DNA of 64,000 bases from assembly GCF_041296385.1 (NCBI RefSeq), contig NC_091013.1, forward strand, positions 31,443,001-31,507,000, written 5' to 3'. This document shows, one piece after another, positions 11,901-25,300 of this stretch. A model generated the notes under the pieces. The model ran no database searches. It was not told the DNA's origin and saw only the letters and a program-made list of their open reading frames with translations. The stretch's first letter is position 1, and each line of letters opens with the position of its first letter. A program made the translations under genes and the position numbers. This stretch comes from Aphelocoma coerulescens (Eukaryota > Chordata > Aves > Passeriformes > Corvidae).

Positions 11901-14900
11901 TTTGCAGTGAAGCAGGAGGTCAATCCTGAAATCTAGGGCAAGTAGAGCAATAGGAAATTGCAGGGACTAAGAAGTTAATCATACTGTTGGACTGCTTCCA
12001 TCTGGTTTTGAAAGACGGAGTCAGTGCAGTGCTAGCGAGGATGCTTCACGGCAACAGATCAGGAATTAATTTTTTCAGCAAATCTTCAGCTATCATTTGT
12101 GGTAACACAGGCTTATAAAAATGTAATTTAATTTCTTCGGAATAAATCACATAGGACAAGAAGTGTGAGAGTGTTTTTCTAATGTGTGTATCTGAGGAAA
12201 ATATAAAAAGTGTGAGAGTAGGAGAAACAGGAACAATCCAAGAGGAAACAAACATTAACAATATAAAACCTGGGAGGTATATGTGGCTATCCTGTTAAAT
12301 TGTGCACATAATTTTCTTTGAAAAATCAGTTTGCAGTTGGGAAACTTCTACATTTTTATGACTCTTGGAGGCAAAATCTTGTCTAACCTGTCTGTCCATA
12401 AATGTGGATAAAAGGAGCACTGACCTAAAGTTTTGTGGAATTGATGCTCTGAACACCATGTCCATATATCATGAGTGCGTAGCTATAGGAAGTGAGTTTG
12501 TTAATGAATTCTGTTTTCCTCGTTATCGATACTACTTATGATATTTCAATGAGATTTGAACGCCATGCTTCCTCTGGGCAATAAAAGTACCCCTAGGCAA
12601 TGAACCTGTTGTAAAACAAGGGATTTTAACCCTGAAAGTAATTCTTGTAGCTAAAACTTGCTTTTTTCGAAGAGGTGGGAGAACAGTTAGTTGATAACAT
12701 TATGCCTTTCTTACTTCAGCAGTGGGATAAGAGAACAGAGAGCCCTATACTAGGAGTGACATATTGTGCTATTTTTAGTGCTATGCTGCAAAAAGTGAAA
12801 TGTTCTAAATACATTTGTATCTATTTCCTGGCAGTCTGATGAAAGAGAGCTCAGGTTTACACAGCACCAAGAGCAGGAAACTGGCGGCCGCACTGTTCAC
12901 ACAAATCACCACTTTCATTACCACTTTATTTTAAGAAAAGCTGAAAATTCATAGCAAGCAGCAACACCTCAGCCTGGTCCAGTTACATGGCACAAGTTTG
13001 GGACTTTTGACCCCTGTGTGCTTGTGAATCGCATCCTAGCTGTAGCTCAGGGAGTCTCTGGAGCAGGTGCAGCAATGCAAAGGAGAAATCTCAGTTCCCT
13101 CTGAGTGAGGCAGCAGTCCATGCAGCAGATGGAAGGAGATCCCCCCTTCAAGCTTTAATCGTTCAGTAATCAGCCAGGCACAACAGAGCTTTCTGGCATC
13201 AGCTCCATGGATGATGACATGCTTGCTCCAGTTGGTTTTTCCTGCCTTCCTGCAAAGATGGTTTAGAAATCCTAGCTAAATTTCTGGGTTTGCCTTTGTC
13301 CCTGGTGAGGCTATCTGCCTTCTGCCTTCTGTATTTTTTAATTTTAGATTCAAGAGCATTTTCTCCTTGCGCTTGCTTTTGTTCTGACCCTGGCAACAAT
13401 GGAGGCAAAAAGGAAAGGGGAGACTGGTTTGTTCAGGGGAGAGCAGTCAGGTTCTGCAGGAGGCCAGTCCCGTGAAAAAGATATGTTTGTGCCCAGAATG
13501 GGCAAGGGATTCCTCAGAACAGTGTCTTCATGAGGCCCCAGTGGAGACAGCACACAGTCTGTGCTTTGGCTGACCCTTTGTTCTCTGAGGGGTGAAGAGG
13601 ATACTACACAGATGCAGAACTGTGTCCAGTTTCCTTGCAGGCAAAAAAATAGGATGAGTTAGTACAAAGAATGGGGTACCCTGTGATTTCTGCGTGGGGA
13701 TTAGTTGTGACTGAAGCAGGCCTGAAATGCTCCTGCAAGGAGTCACATTGCTGTGATCTGAGATACTTTGCTGCCCCATGCAGTCCCATCCAGATGTCTC
13801 CTCCTTTTTTTCATGACTGCCTCAATTTTGATGTAAGTTGCAGGAAGATTTTTATCCTTTCTTCTCCTCTTGGAAAAGTATTGGATTTATTCTACCATTG
13901 AGGAATGGTTCATACTGTTCTAGGTTTCTTGCATTTCAGTGAAAGGAAATGTTTGAACAGCCTGGGTTTTCTCCCAAAGAAAAACTGGAGCATTTGTGAA
14001 ATTAAACAAAGCTCTTAGGATGGAACAGCTTTTTACTGCTTAGCTATTTCACATATGCTGGTGTGAAGGGACAGCAGAAGTCCAGTAGGGCACTACTAGC
14101 TCCCCAAGACCCTCACTGGCAACTTGATGAGCAGGGAAAGTGTTCAGGCTCTGGAACCATTGAAACCTTTTTGATGTAAACTGGGACCAAAAATCTCAAA
14201 TGGCTCATTTTCTAAAGTTACAAGTGGGTTTTTTTTTGCTCACTCAGCATTTCCAGGGAGTCTGTCTGGTGACTTTTTCTTTACAAATTACCAGACCAAG
14301 CACTTTCTGCTTTATTTTTCATTATTATTGCTTTCTTTTGAGGTTCTGTTTTATGGGTAAATTCAGAATTGGAGGGCTTTGTTCCAAACTGGAATGGCAT
14401 GAAATTTCAAATTCCTTCTCCGAATGGAAGACCTTCCGTCTCTGAAGGACTGTATTTATAGTAGGCTGCCGTTTTTGCAGTCAGAGAGGGGCCAGACCCA
14501 TATTATGACTGTTTGCTCTAATGTGTTTTTAACTTAGAAGTAAAATTAGGCCTGGATTGAAACTGGGTATAAAAGGTCCAAGTTCAGACATTGCACTTCT
14601 ATAACCTGAAAATGTTATCATTTCGAAAGGCAGAAATAAATAGAAATTAGTTAAATTAAATTAGGTATTTTTCCGTGGGGGTGTGATTTAAATATGACAC
14701 ATGCTTTCTTTAATATGGTCCGCAATCTTCCATCATTTTAGCCAAAAAGAAAGTTGTTTATTTTAAAGGTAGGTATTTTATATCTAGCAAAATTTACTTC
14801 ACACAGCAGTGTATCTTCTCTGTTAGATTGCTATCAAGATTTTAAAGTGTTTTTTCATTCTTGACTCAGGCACAGAACTCTTTTTCATGGTGGGGCACTG

Positions 14901-15037
14901 CCTCTCACCCATACATTCACACAGAAGAGGCCCTTCTCTGTGAAAAATTAGCAGACAAATAATTCACAAATAACGCTCACTTATTACTTACTGGCATAAC
15001 CCAACATAACTGCTCTAAATTAACAGTTTGTCAAATT

Positions 15038-15066
15038 AAAAAAAAAAAAAAAAGAAAGAAAAAAGA
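15038..15066 (+). repeat. Poly(A)/GAAA-rich tract
   Basis: Sixteen A residues (15038-15053) followed by gaaagaaaaaagaaa. Confidence 0.9.
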
Positions 15067-16711
15067 AACCCAAAACCAGGGGAGCGAGGTTAAAGAATCC
15101 CATGATTCTGATTTAATAGATAAAAATCCCTCCTCAAAAAGTCCTAGAGACCTGCCAAGTAAATTTCTTGCTTTGCAATGATCCTTTCAGACACTTTAAT
15201 ATGCTTTTTCGAGGACCTGCTGTGGCCCTGGTGTCATGCATACCCAGGGAGGCTTGTATTGTTTCATGTCTAGGAAGGTGATGCCTGCTGGTGGGGAAGG
15301 TGCTGGTTAGGGGGCAGCTAGACCCTGGTTCCTAGCAGCCCTGAAGGACTTTGCTTGTCATTCCCATCTTCCTTTTCTTCCTTTCTACATTCCCTGTAGA
15401 GGGAAAAGAGGAAAACCAGACATGCAGCCTCTATCATGCATCTTCCCCCACGTGGCCTCAGATTTCCATGATTTTGGCTGTTTCCCAAGAGGACCTTGTC
15501 CCAGAGCCTCTCTGTTTGCGTATCATGGACGCTTGCTGTCTTTCTTGCCCAGGCTGCCCCTTCCCCATTCTTCAAAACCACCCTGACCCCACTGGGGTGC
15601 CTGGAACCCTCCCTGGAACCCCATCTCCTACAAGTCTCCTCCAGCTGCCGCAATGTAGCAGGAGCCAAGCCCCTCTGGTTTGCAGTGTCATGAGCGCAGC
15701 CCAGTGGAGGGTACCCAAGCATCACCCACTGCTGAAAGGTTGATGGGGACCCCATCACTGGAGGAGGACAGTGGAGAAACAGCTGTGGTGAGGGCCAGCC
15801 CTGTTGCCTTGTTTTGCAGCCCCAGGGACACCGGCACGTTCCTTTGGCTGGGACGGATGGGACACAGCCCAGCTGGGCAGCAGCAGGGCCGGCACTGCCA
15901 CCCATCCAGCCAGGGCTGCCCTCGGCTGCCGGCCCCACAGTGGGGCAGCCACGCCATCAGCTGGCCATGACGGGTTCTGTCTGCACCTCGAGTCCTTGCA
16001 CTCAACTCCCCGCAGTAACCATCACTCTTTCCCTCCTAATAATGCCCTCAAATACTGATTTCCTGAAACTGCTTCTTTAAGGTCATGACGTCCCTTTTTC
16101 TAAAACTTAATAAGCTTGATACTGACCATGTGGAGTTAGAGTGAGTTTGTAAATATTTGTATCTTCAGTATTATTTCTTTGATAGCAAACACTAGGACAA
16201 TAATTCCCACATTAAAAGGGCTCTTGGGGAGGGTTTAGGAACTCTGGCCAGGCAAAAATAGTTGCCTGAAGGAAGAGGAAAAACCTTGGAGAATTACCAG
16301 ACTCTTTTTTTAAATTTTGAGACAAATGGACTTTTCAAACTTTGCCCTGAAAAGAGATCTGGTCATGACCTACTATAAATCTCATATGGCCATTTAAAAC
16401 CCCACAGTGCTCTGGTTAAACAGCATTGCACCAGACAAAACCTCCAGGGCATGGGGACATTGCTGCGGTTTTTCCCTTTCAAGCTTGTATATTGTCCCCA
16501 TAACATATTGCCAATGTTCACAGGACCAAATGAGACTGTGGCCTTTCTTTAATGTACTCAGAGCTCTTGTGTTGAGAGCCTGTGAGGTCAACAGGAAAAC
16601 ATGGAATGAAATCTCAGCTGAATATCGGTCTTTCCCAGGCTTCCTGGCAATTTCCAACTTCTCACTCTTTTGTTTTCACTTAATAAGATAGAGCTTGTCT
16701 CGCACTCAATT

Positions 16712-16728
16712 AAAAAAAAAAAAAAAAA
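16712..16728 (+). repeat. Poly(A) tract (17 A)
   Basis: Homopolymer read directly. No retroposed gene was recognised upstream of it. Confidence 0.9.
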
Positions 16729-19700
16729 GTGGTGAAAGAGCTAAGACTCAGAAAATGAGCAGTTTTATAAAAGCCTGGCATATTCCCAGTCTGCCGAACC
16801 TAATAAGAAGCACACTCATTTTTCCAGTTTGAAACTTTCGGGTGCGAGCACCCCTAGTGCAAACATCTCCCACAGGACTTGTGGGAAGAGCACCAGTATA
16901 TAGAAAAATGAGAGTGCTGGTATTCTGACATGAAAGCTGTAGCCTACATTTTTGAAATAATGATGTTGAAAAGTGGAGCTCTGAGAAGAACCTAATTTTG
17001 GGCTTCTCCCGCTGTCAGATCACCCTCAGCTTTCCCCCTTCTCCTTCTGCTAGAGAGACTCACGGCACAGCACCTCTTCTGTTAAAGCTGAAGGGGAAAG
17101 CAACAACTGCAAAGTCATTTGTGCAAACCCAGAGAACAGCCTGAGAAGACAGCAAAACCTAAACACTCCTTTGAGATTATCACTCTCTAATTGATAGAGA
17201 TGTATCGGTTCATATGCACCTCTGTTTCAACTTCTGTTTTTACACCATTTTCTGTATTAGCATATTATGTGCTTGTCAAGTACAACCAAATTTTAACCTC
17301 AGATTGCTGATGTTTTATAAGCATTATATAGGTTTTTTTTTGTTTTCCTAAATTACTGTAAGGGACTTAATGTTGATGAAATGCAGCAGGTTGACACCTG
17401 ATTATCCAGGAGATTTTCCCTTGTGTTGCAAGTACATCTGCCCCATTCCTGGAGCCTTGCATTATCCCCATGCATATTCTTTATGTGTGCAGACAAAGGG
17501 CACTGTTGAAGCAGAGTGCCTCAGCATTTGATGTCACTAGCTAATCTGAGCCAACACCACATTATTTTCTAAGAAATGTATTGTATTATTTTCTTCCATT
17601 TGGTCAAAATGCAGCATTAGCCATTTAACAAGAGCCATGACAAATTTCTGTCATTGTCCACTGTATGTTGCTGTCCTCTGCCTTTGTAAGGTCTCACAGA
17701 TTGGTTAGACTGGGAATTATGACAGAGTTGCCCTACTGAAATTATTAGGGTTATTTTTATAACCAAAATCTGGTATTACCATGGAGCAGCAGTAAATTGT
17801 GGATCTGGTTTTAATTGTTCACGTGTCAGCCATTTACCACACCAGCCTTTTAAATATATTACAACAAATTATGAAAACACTCTCTGATTAAATAAGGGAA
17901 CGTATGGCAAATTAATTCCCACTGCCTCAAATGGAGAAGACATACTCCAGTGTCACAATGCACTCCTTGTGTGCTTTGGAGTTAAGCTCCCCAGCAATAT
18001 CATGCACCAGTGTTCATCTGCTGAACTGGGAGGTTAGCTGGAAGAACTGGTAACTGCAAACTCTGTAACTGTATGGACCTGCCAGTCACTCCTCTCATTC
18101 ATCAAGAGCTGCACGAATGAAGAAGAGGTGAAACATATAGGTAATCTGGCCAGTGGAGAAAGGGACACTATGGAAAGAAGGTAAAATCTGGAAGGAGGAA
18201 AGATGAGCCTCTGTTAAGAAATTCTGCACTACTTTTATTAAGGCCATACCATATCTGAAAGAATAGATTTTCTGGCACTGTTTTCAGGTTGTCATAGGCT
18301 ACAGTTTGATTGAGTCAAAGCTTAGCTTCTGTGAATGTTTGGGCTGTTCAAATACACTTTCTGCACTTGTACTGAAAAGAATAACTACCCCCAAAAGTTG
18401 TACTTGGTTTTTTTTCAGAAGTGACACCCGATTCATATGGCCACGATGACTCTAAAATTAACAACATGTGTCCAAAGCTAAGACATAACAAGCATACTCC
18501 ATAGTTAGGAAGTGATTGCCTTAGGCTTGTCTTGCACCTGGTGAAGAGCTTGTTAAAGGCAGTAGTGCAACTCTGAGATTTTCTTTGTTTAATTTCTTAC
18601 TGAAATATTTTAATATCTTTGTTTTAATCTTGATGTGGTCTTGTCAGGACTAGGGTTATTTATTTGGTTGCAGGGCCACATGCATGGGAATTATGTAATG
18701 TAGGTCACATACATCTTCAGTTGACATGACTTGTATTACAATTGAAACAAATAAGCCAGCCCTGTGTACTAAAAATAAGGAAACAAATGTAAAACACATC
18801 ACCATATCAGCAGAACCACAACACACTGATTACCAGTGGACAACACAGTCATCAAATCAATGTAGCAATCAAGACCTGAACCAATGAGTCAGAGCTCTGA
18901 GATTTCAAACAGACACATTCAATGCAGAAGGTAAACAGCTTTACCTTATAAGCTTGACATGAGATGCAACTACATCCAGCTAGTTTTGCATCAGCCAGTT
19001 CTTGTTTCAACCTAGCTCCTCACAAATGTTCAAGTCAACACAAAGCATTGAGTAAGGCAATCAAGTACAGTATTCTTCAGTCCTTGCCAGGGGTGCATGG
19101 AGGACTGGTGCTGTTATGGTTCAGTCCAGAGAAGTCCACCCATCAGAGCAAACTCATCAGCCATGCACGGTTTAGAATTTCCTTCTCATGTCATACAGTT
19201 ACTATGTATGATTATTCTTCTGCTCTTTTTCTCTCCTGGCCATCAAACTCAAGTCAAAGGTCACTCTGAAAATCACATGCTCTTGGTTTTAAATTATTGA
19301 TGTAACATTTATGAAAATATTTCTTACATAATTACTAGGTAAGGACTATGAATAACTTTTGGATAATTCACCTGCAGAAAAGATGGATCTAAGAATCTGG
19401 CATTTGCTGCTAGGCCTGCAAGCAATTAATATGCATCTTTTCACTTTTTTCCTTTTTTGGCCAAACAGCTATGCATCCATGCATATGTGAAATAAAGTGG
19501 GATCCTTCCCTTAAAGGAAAAGAAAGTTTTTGGCCTTGTCCTTTCTTCCTAAGGATCTTTATTTCACATGGTTGCTGGCTGCCAACACAGCAGAAGCTTT
19601 GGCCAGGATAATGACAGATTTTAAAACTGACATCTCCTGCTTGGTGATCCCAAGAGGTGGCAATGCTTCTCACAGATCCATCCTTTTTCCTGCTTACTTC

Positions 19701-21920
19701 ATGGCACAGATGGAGCCTGGTTTCGTGGATGTGGTGAATACAGCCTGGTATCTGGTTGTAGATCACTGCTGAGTACACCCATGGCCTTGCAGGCAGGAAC
19801 TACAGGCTGAGGTGTGAAACACCAGCCTCCTGCATGGTGCATGTCCCAGCGAGTAATGACGACCTTTCCCTGCAGGGAAAGCACTTAAAACCTACACTCA
19901 GCAGGTGCCACCTCCTCAGGACAAGGTAATAACCTCATCAGCACATAGTGTCTCCATGCCTTTTCTAATAATAATCACTTCTTTACACTAAGTTAGGAAG
20001 CTAATGTGAATCGGTTCACAGCTTGCCCTGATGACTTTTAATCTAAGACCCCAGCTGGCCTTTGTGCTTTTCATCAAATGAATTCCAATAATCATTAAAC
20101 AAAGTTTTCTCAGTTCTGCTTCAAGTCTGGGCCAACATATCTTGCAGCCCTTATTCCTGTGCCACACTGGTAAAATCCTGCCATCCTGTAAAATCAGTGA
20201 TGGCAACATGAATAATTAGTTGCTGTATTTGAACAGCATCAGACTTACAGTTATTTTCCAGTTGTCTATACTGCTTTTCTTTGTATCTAGTCTAACCCTG
20301 GAGAGTACAGAGAAGTCTGCAAAGTTTTAGTCCATGAGATCATCCCAGTAATTTCTTACTGCAGGCACTGTCTGTCTAACTTTAGTTCCCCATGTTAAAT
20401 AATTGTGATATTGTTTCCTTAAAACCCTTGACAACAAAAACCAAAACAACCGTAAATAATCCACAGACATATGGAATTGTTTTGAGAAAGAAAGCAAATG
20501 GCTTAGACTCCGTAAAAATGGAAATCTACCAAGGAAACCCCAGCAGCCTCTTTGACAGTCTGCTCTAAAACTTTTCACTTGCTTTGATGTTGTTTGTAAT
20601 TTATGCTCCTCAGAGGCTTTTAGATGAAGGAAATCATCTGTTTTAATAATGTGAAACCTTCTTCTGGCTACTCGAGATGGGAATTCCTGCCCTGTTTCCT
20701 GTGCCTCTCTGTCAGGGCCAAAAGGGGAAGGAGGGCTGAAAAATTTCATGGCTGTTAGTGATCAGAGCTGTGGCATCACCTACCATTTCAAAATGTCTAC
20801 CCAAATATTACTTACCTCTTACTGATGAAGTAACATGTTAAGGAAAGCTGTGTTTTTTAGCTCATTCTCCACAGTGGTGTTATTTCTCTGTATTAGTAAT
20901 TCGTAATGATAGGTTATGTGGTAACAAGTATAGGACAAAAGCAATTATTGCAATAGTCCCTTTAATTCAAAATTATTTTAATTACTAGTGATACCTGTCC
21001 TTTTTTTATCTCATTTCTGTGCTAAGTCTCTTCATGTTTCAAAAATTGCCACTAGGCTATCACCTCTGGTAATTGCTATTCTCTGAGCTGAATGAACAAA
21101 GGAAAAATTAAACTGGAGTGTGTCAGGCAAGCAGAATAGGAAATATATGTTCCTGCAGGAAAGCTACTCTCCTCCTAATTACCCTGCAATTGCCAGGTTC
21201 AAAATGTAATTTATGAGCAGCATAGATAGAATGGCCACATTAGTCCATTATTTCATGATAATCTTTTCTACTCCTGATTTCAGAAAGAAGGGATTTTGCA
21301 GCTGTCAGTGCATTGGCATTCTCAGCAGCTGCTCTGGGCAGTGATGCTAGACAACTGCACTTGAGAGATACTCCCCAAAAAAATGTAAAGCAGTCTTCTA
21401 ACAGCACAGTTTTATAGAAGAGAGGTGCTGTAAAGTACAGCTCAATAAATAAAGCATAACCTGATGGGCTGCCTCAGACACTGCTGGTCACATTCAGAAA
21501 CAGATCCAGAAATGTTTGAAGGAGAAGGAAGTTTTCCAGCCTCTGGCTGCTGCTGTTTCACATTCCACTTACTGTAAAATACACCAAATGCAGCAAATGA
21601 ACCTAATAAACACCCCCTGAGTCCATTTTACTCTGACAAACATGGAATAGCATGCAAAAAGATGGAGTAGTGGGTAAAGCTGTGAACACGTGATATGCAG
21701 CTGACATGTTTCAGCTGTAGGTTTGGTGCCTAAGGCCAAGTCTACATTTCAGTCAAGTTGGGGCAGTGACCCAGTAGTCATCTGATTGAGCTTTAAACAC
21801 AAAACAGGGGGACTCTCAAGGCCAGATGGAGCTCAGGAACCATTCGGTGCGCATGTAGTTATCACATTATCACGTTAGGTAGCACCATAGTTTGTCGTAC
21901 TTGAGCTAGTAGTCCCAACA

Positions 21921-22361
21921 GGGTCACAGAGTGACTGAGGCAGGAAGACATCTCTGGGGATCATCCAATCCAACCCCCACTCAGAGCAGTATCAGCTAAA
22001 GCAGTTGCTCAAGGCCAAAGTTGGGTCTTGAATAGCTCCCAGGATGGAGATTCCACAGCCTCTCTGTGTAACCTGTTCAAGACTTTGACCATGCTCACAG
22101 CAAAAAAAAAAAAAAATTTGTTATATTTAAATGGAACTTCCTGTATTTCAACTTTGGGTTTTTTGCTTCTTGTCCTGTCACTGGGCACCACTGAAAAGAG
22201 CCTGGCTCTGTCTTCTTTTCTTCCTCCTGTCAGGTATTTATCCTTCCCAGTCATCTCAGCCTCCTCATGTGAAAGAAGTTCCAATCCCTTAATCATCTTG
22301 ATGGCACTTTGCTGGTCTCCGTGTCTCTTCTGTACTGCAGAGCCCAGATCTGGATCCAGGG
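21921..22361 (-). mobile_element. CR1 LINE fragment, minus orientation
   Basis: The + strand reads as the reverse complement of a CR1 3' region: gggtcacagagtgactgagg, then ggggatcatccaatccaacc, later cttgtcctgtcactgggcac and cagagcccagatctggat, matching the recalled avian CR1 order. It is interrupted by a 15-base poly(A) at 22102-22116. The long open frames here (for example 22028-22537 +) are repeat-derived. It is diverged, so an older copy. Confidence 0.85.
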
Positions 22362-25300
22362 AGAGACCAGGAGAAAGCAAAAAAGTAAAAGAGGGAAGGC
22401 TAAGTGCAAAGGCAAAGGGGAAAACTATCTTGCTGATTCTGGATGTGACATGCAAACCTCTGAATCAACTGACTGAGAGTTCATTGCCTCCCAGCTGTAC
22501 ACAAAGTCCATCAATATTTTCCTTTGTTGCAATCTAAGTCCATAAGGAAGCTTGCCCCTTCCCTGAGAAAGCATTAGATTATATTGCTTGGGAGTATCAG
22601 TCCTAAATATTCCCTTTCCATTTCCTGCAGAGAATGTTGAACGGAGTGCTCTTAGGAATGGGAGATGCCTGCTCTGATTCATTCTTCCAAGGTTTTGTTT
22701 TTACTTTGCCCCTGAGGAATTGGCCATTTTTAATGACTTTTATGATTAATAAAACTGTCTGAAGGCCTGCTGGGGTCTTCAAGCTAGTAGTTATCAACAA
22801 AGTCATCTAGCGTTCTCCCTAAGTGCCTAAGCTAATGGCAAAGACCCAGTGCTTGATCTTTCTCCCCAAGCTGAAGCTTGCCTAGCAGCACTTACGGTCA
22901 TGTTGGGGTGGTAAAAAAAAAATCCCCAAGAGTTACTTTCATGCTGCACTGACCATGGAAAATCATACTCTCCTGGAAATCTGTGTCTCATCTCAGCAAA
23001 GCTCTTATGCAGACTGCCCAACTTTCCCCCAGCTGTTTCTCAACTGCAGGCAGGTGATGTGATACCCTTTTAAAGAAATACTGAATGTATATCCTCACAG
23101 CTGGGCACTGAACTCTCCCAGCAGCAACACATGTTGACTCCTACACATTTTACAGTCTCCATTCTGGATCACACTGCTGAATGCACATTCCTGCTCTGAA
23201 GAGGCTCACCACTTGACACAGCACTTCCTAGACCATGCAGGAGCTCAGGCAGGCAGAGGCATGTTTGAGGCACTGCAGCAAGACTGGTGCCAGAAAAGGA
23301 CTATTGGCCTGGGGGCAGAGAAAGGAAGATGACAGCAAAAGCTTGTTGTGCCACTGGGAGGGAGACACAGTACCAACTAGCAATATTTCTCCCTGTCCCT
23401 GTGCATTCTCCCCACTACCATGGGTGCCTTCCCTTTCTGCCCCACTGGGAGAGGCAGGGAGAGCAAAAGATGTATTGAAGAATAGGCAAAGGCATCTCCA
23501 CATGCTTTAATGATATTGTAAATTCATAGGAAACCTAAAAAGATGCGTGGTGATTAGTGAACAGCAAAACATGTGAGATACGGATTGAAAGGTATATTGG
23601 AAGATTTATGTTTAACTACATCAGGACACAGCATGGTATAAGACCAATTTTTTTTTTTAATTAAAATGTCATACAGATCTAGTGTTTTTCGTAGTAGTTG
23701 GTAGCACATTTCACAGAAATAAAGGATTGATAACATCCTGCAGGAGGTTGCAGCTGGGGAACCACTGAGTCCAAACACATTGGTACTACATTCTAGATTA
23801 ATAAAGCAAATAAAATTATATTTACTTTGAAATTTATTTCTGCCTCCCCTCATCATCTGTGTGTGCATGAGCAAACCTCAAGTTTATTTTCCATGGATAA
23901 CATCTAACAAAAAGATGCAATTCACATTCAGTTTTTCCTTTGAATTGTAAAGGGCAATTTATATAACTCTTTGTAACATTTATATATTTGTGCATATCAC
24001 CCTTCTTCATAGTTTTTCACAGACCACATTATACCTGAGGAAAGCACAGCAAAGGTTACTCATAGATACTGCTCTCTGCTTCAAAATCCTTCATCAATTA
24101 TCTGCACACTGTGTTTGCTGAGTTACAGTGTGTCAGATCCTGACACCCTCACTAGACAGACCAGTCCTGCTCTTCACGAGCACTTCTGGGTACTCTTATC
24201 CAAGCTGTAAAGTACAATGTTATTAAATCAGAATAAGGGGTCAAGAACCTGAGCCTGGTCAGAATGGGAGAAGTTTTTTTCCCAGTGGTTCAGGCCCCTG
24301 AAAACCTAAGGCTGCACCACAGGCAAAAAACTCAACAGCTGAAAATTCATTTTAAACATTCTTTATTTCCAGCTAATGTGTCAATAGTAGGTAAACAGCA
24401 TATCCTGGGCAACTCTTTCTAAAAACATATTAAAGTATTTTTGGATGACGATGGAAAACAAGCTGTGCCTACAAGAGAAAGAACAGAAGAACCTTTTACA
24501 AGTCTTCAAATAATCTCAAACTAATTAGCTTTTACATCCTCTCTGCTACAATTCTGGGCTTTATTAGCTGTTCTGCTTGCCATTCCTGAGCCTGCCTAAT
24601 GTCTTCTGTAGAACAACTATGCATTTTTTCCAGGCATTTGTCATTTTTTGAAACATATAAAAGAGAGCACTTGGATTTGAATAACAGACCATCTAAATGC
24701 TGTTCTGCATAGGGAGTGATATATGCTGACAAGGACTAGAAGTCAAATTTTCTTTATATGGTTCTTTATGGTGAGCAAACCTACTTAAAACAAGCTCCTT
24801 CTCAAGGCAGCATATTGATTAGAGCTGACGGGCCAAAAAGACCTTTGGGAGACAACAGAATATGGCTTGAGTCAAAGAGTAACACTAAAGCTGGCAGCAG
24901 CAACATTAAGAGTCAGTAAAACCTGAGAGAGTTTGTCTCATGCTGAAATTTATTGCACCCATTTGGACAGCCATTATGGTAGTTAGTAATTTTATCTGCA
25001 CAAGTTCATCTGTATTTGGACTCCCAGAGCTTAGCGAGAGGTCTTGCAAGGCAGATCCATACCCAGGGCTCTGCTGACTGAGGCAAAAGACTGCTGTGCT
25101 AAGGCGAGCTATGACTGTGTCTGAAGACTACGAAAGGCTGTTTGTTTTGATGGCCAGCCACAACATGAGTTTTATTAACAGTAATTCTGAGAAAAGGTGA
25201 TGGTAGGCCAGTGCAGAGAAGGTTTTTCTAGTCTGCACTGCTGTGGTTTTCTTCTGAGGCTTGATGAAGCTGTCACTCACAAGCAAAAATTGCTGTTCTC

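Noticed and set aside
12880..12892. Isolated gcggccgc word in AT-rich intron
   Set aside because: A single rare restriction-type octamer has no evident function and no surrounding CpG island.
15318..15938. 206-codon minus-strand open frame
   Set aside because: No recognisable domain, several overlapping open frames on both strands, GC-rich composition; treated as a composition effect and reported only as a region to check.
22028..22537. 169-codon plus-strand open frame
   Set aside because: Mostly overlaps the antisense of a minus-oriented CR1.
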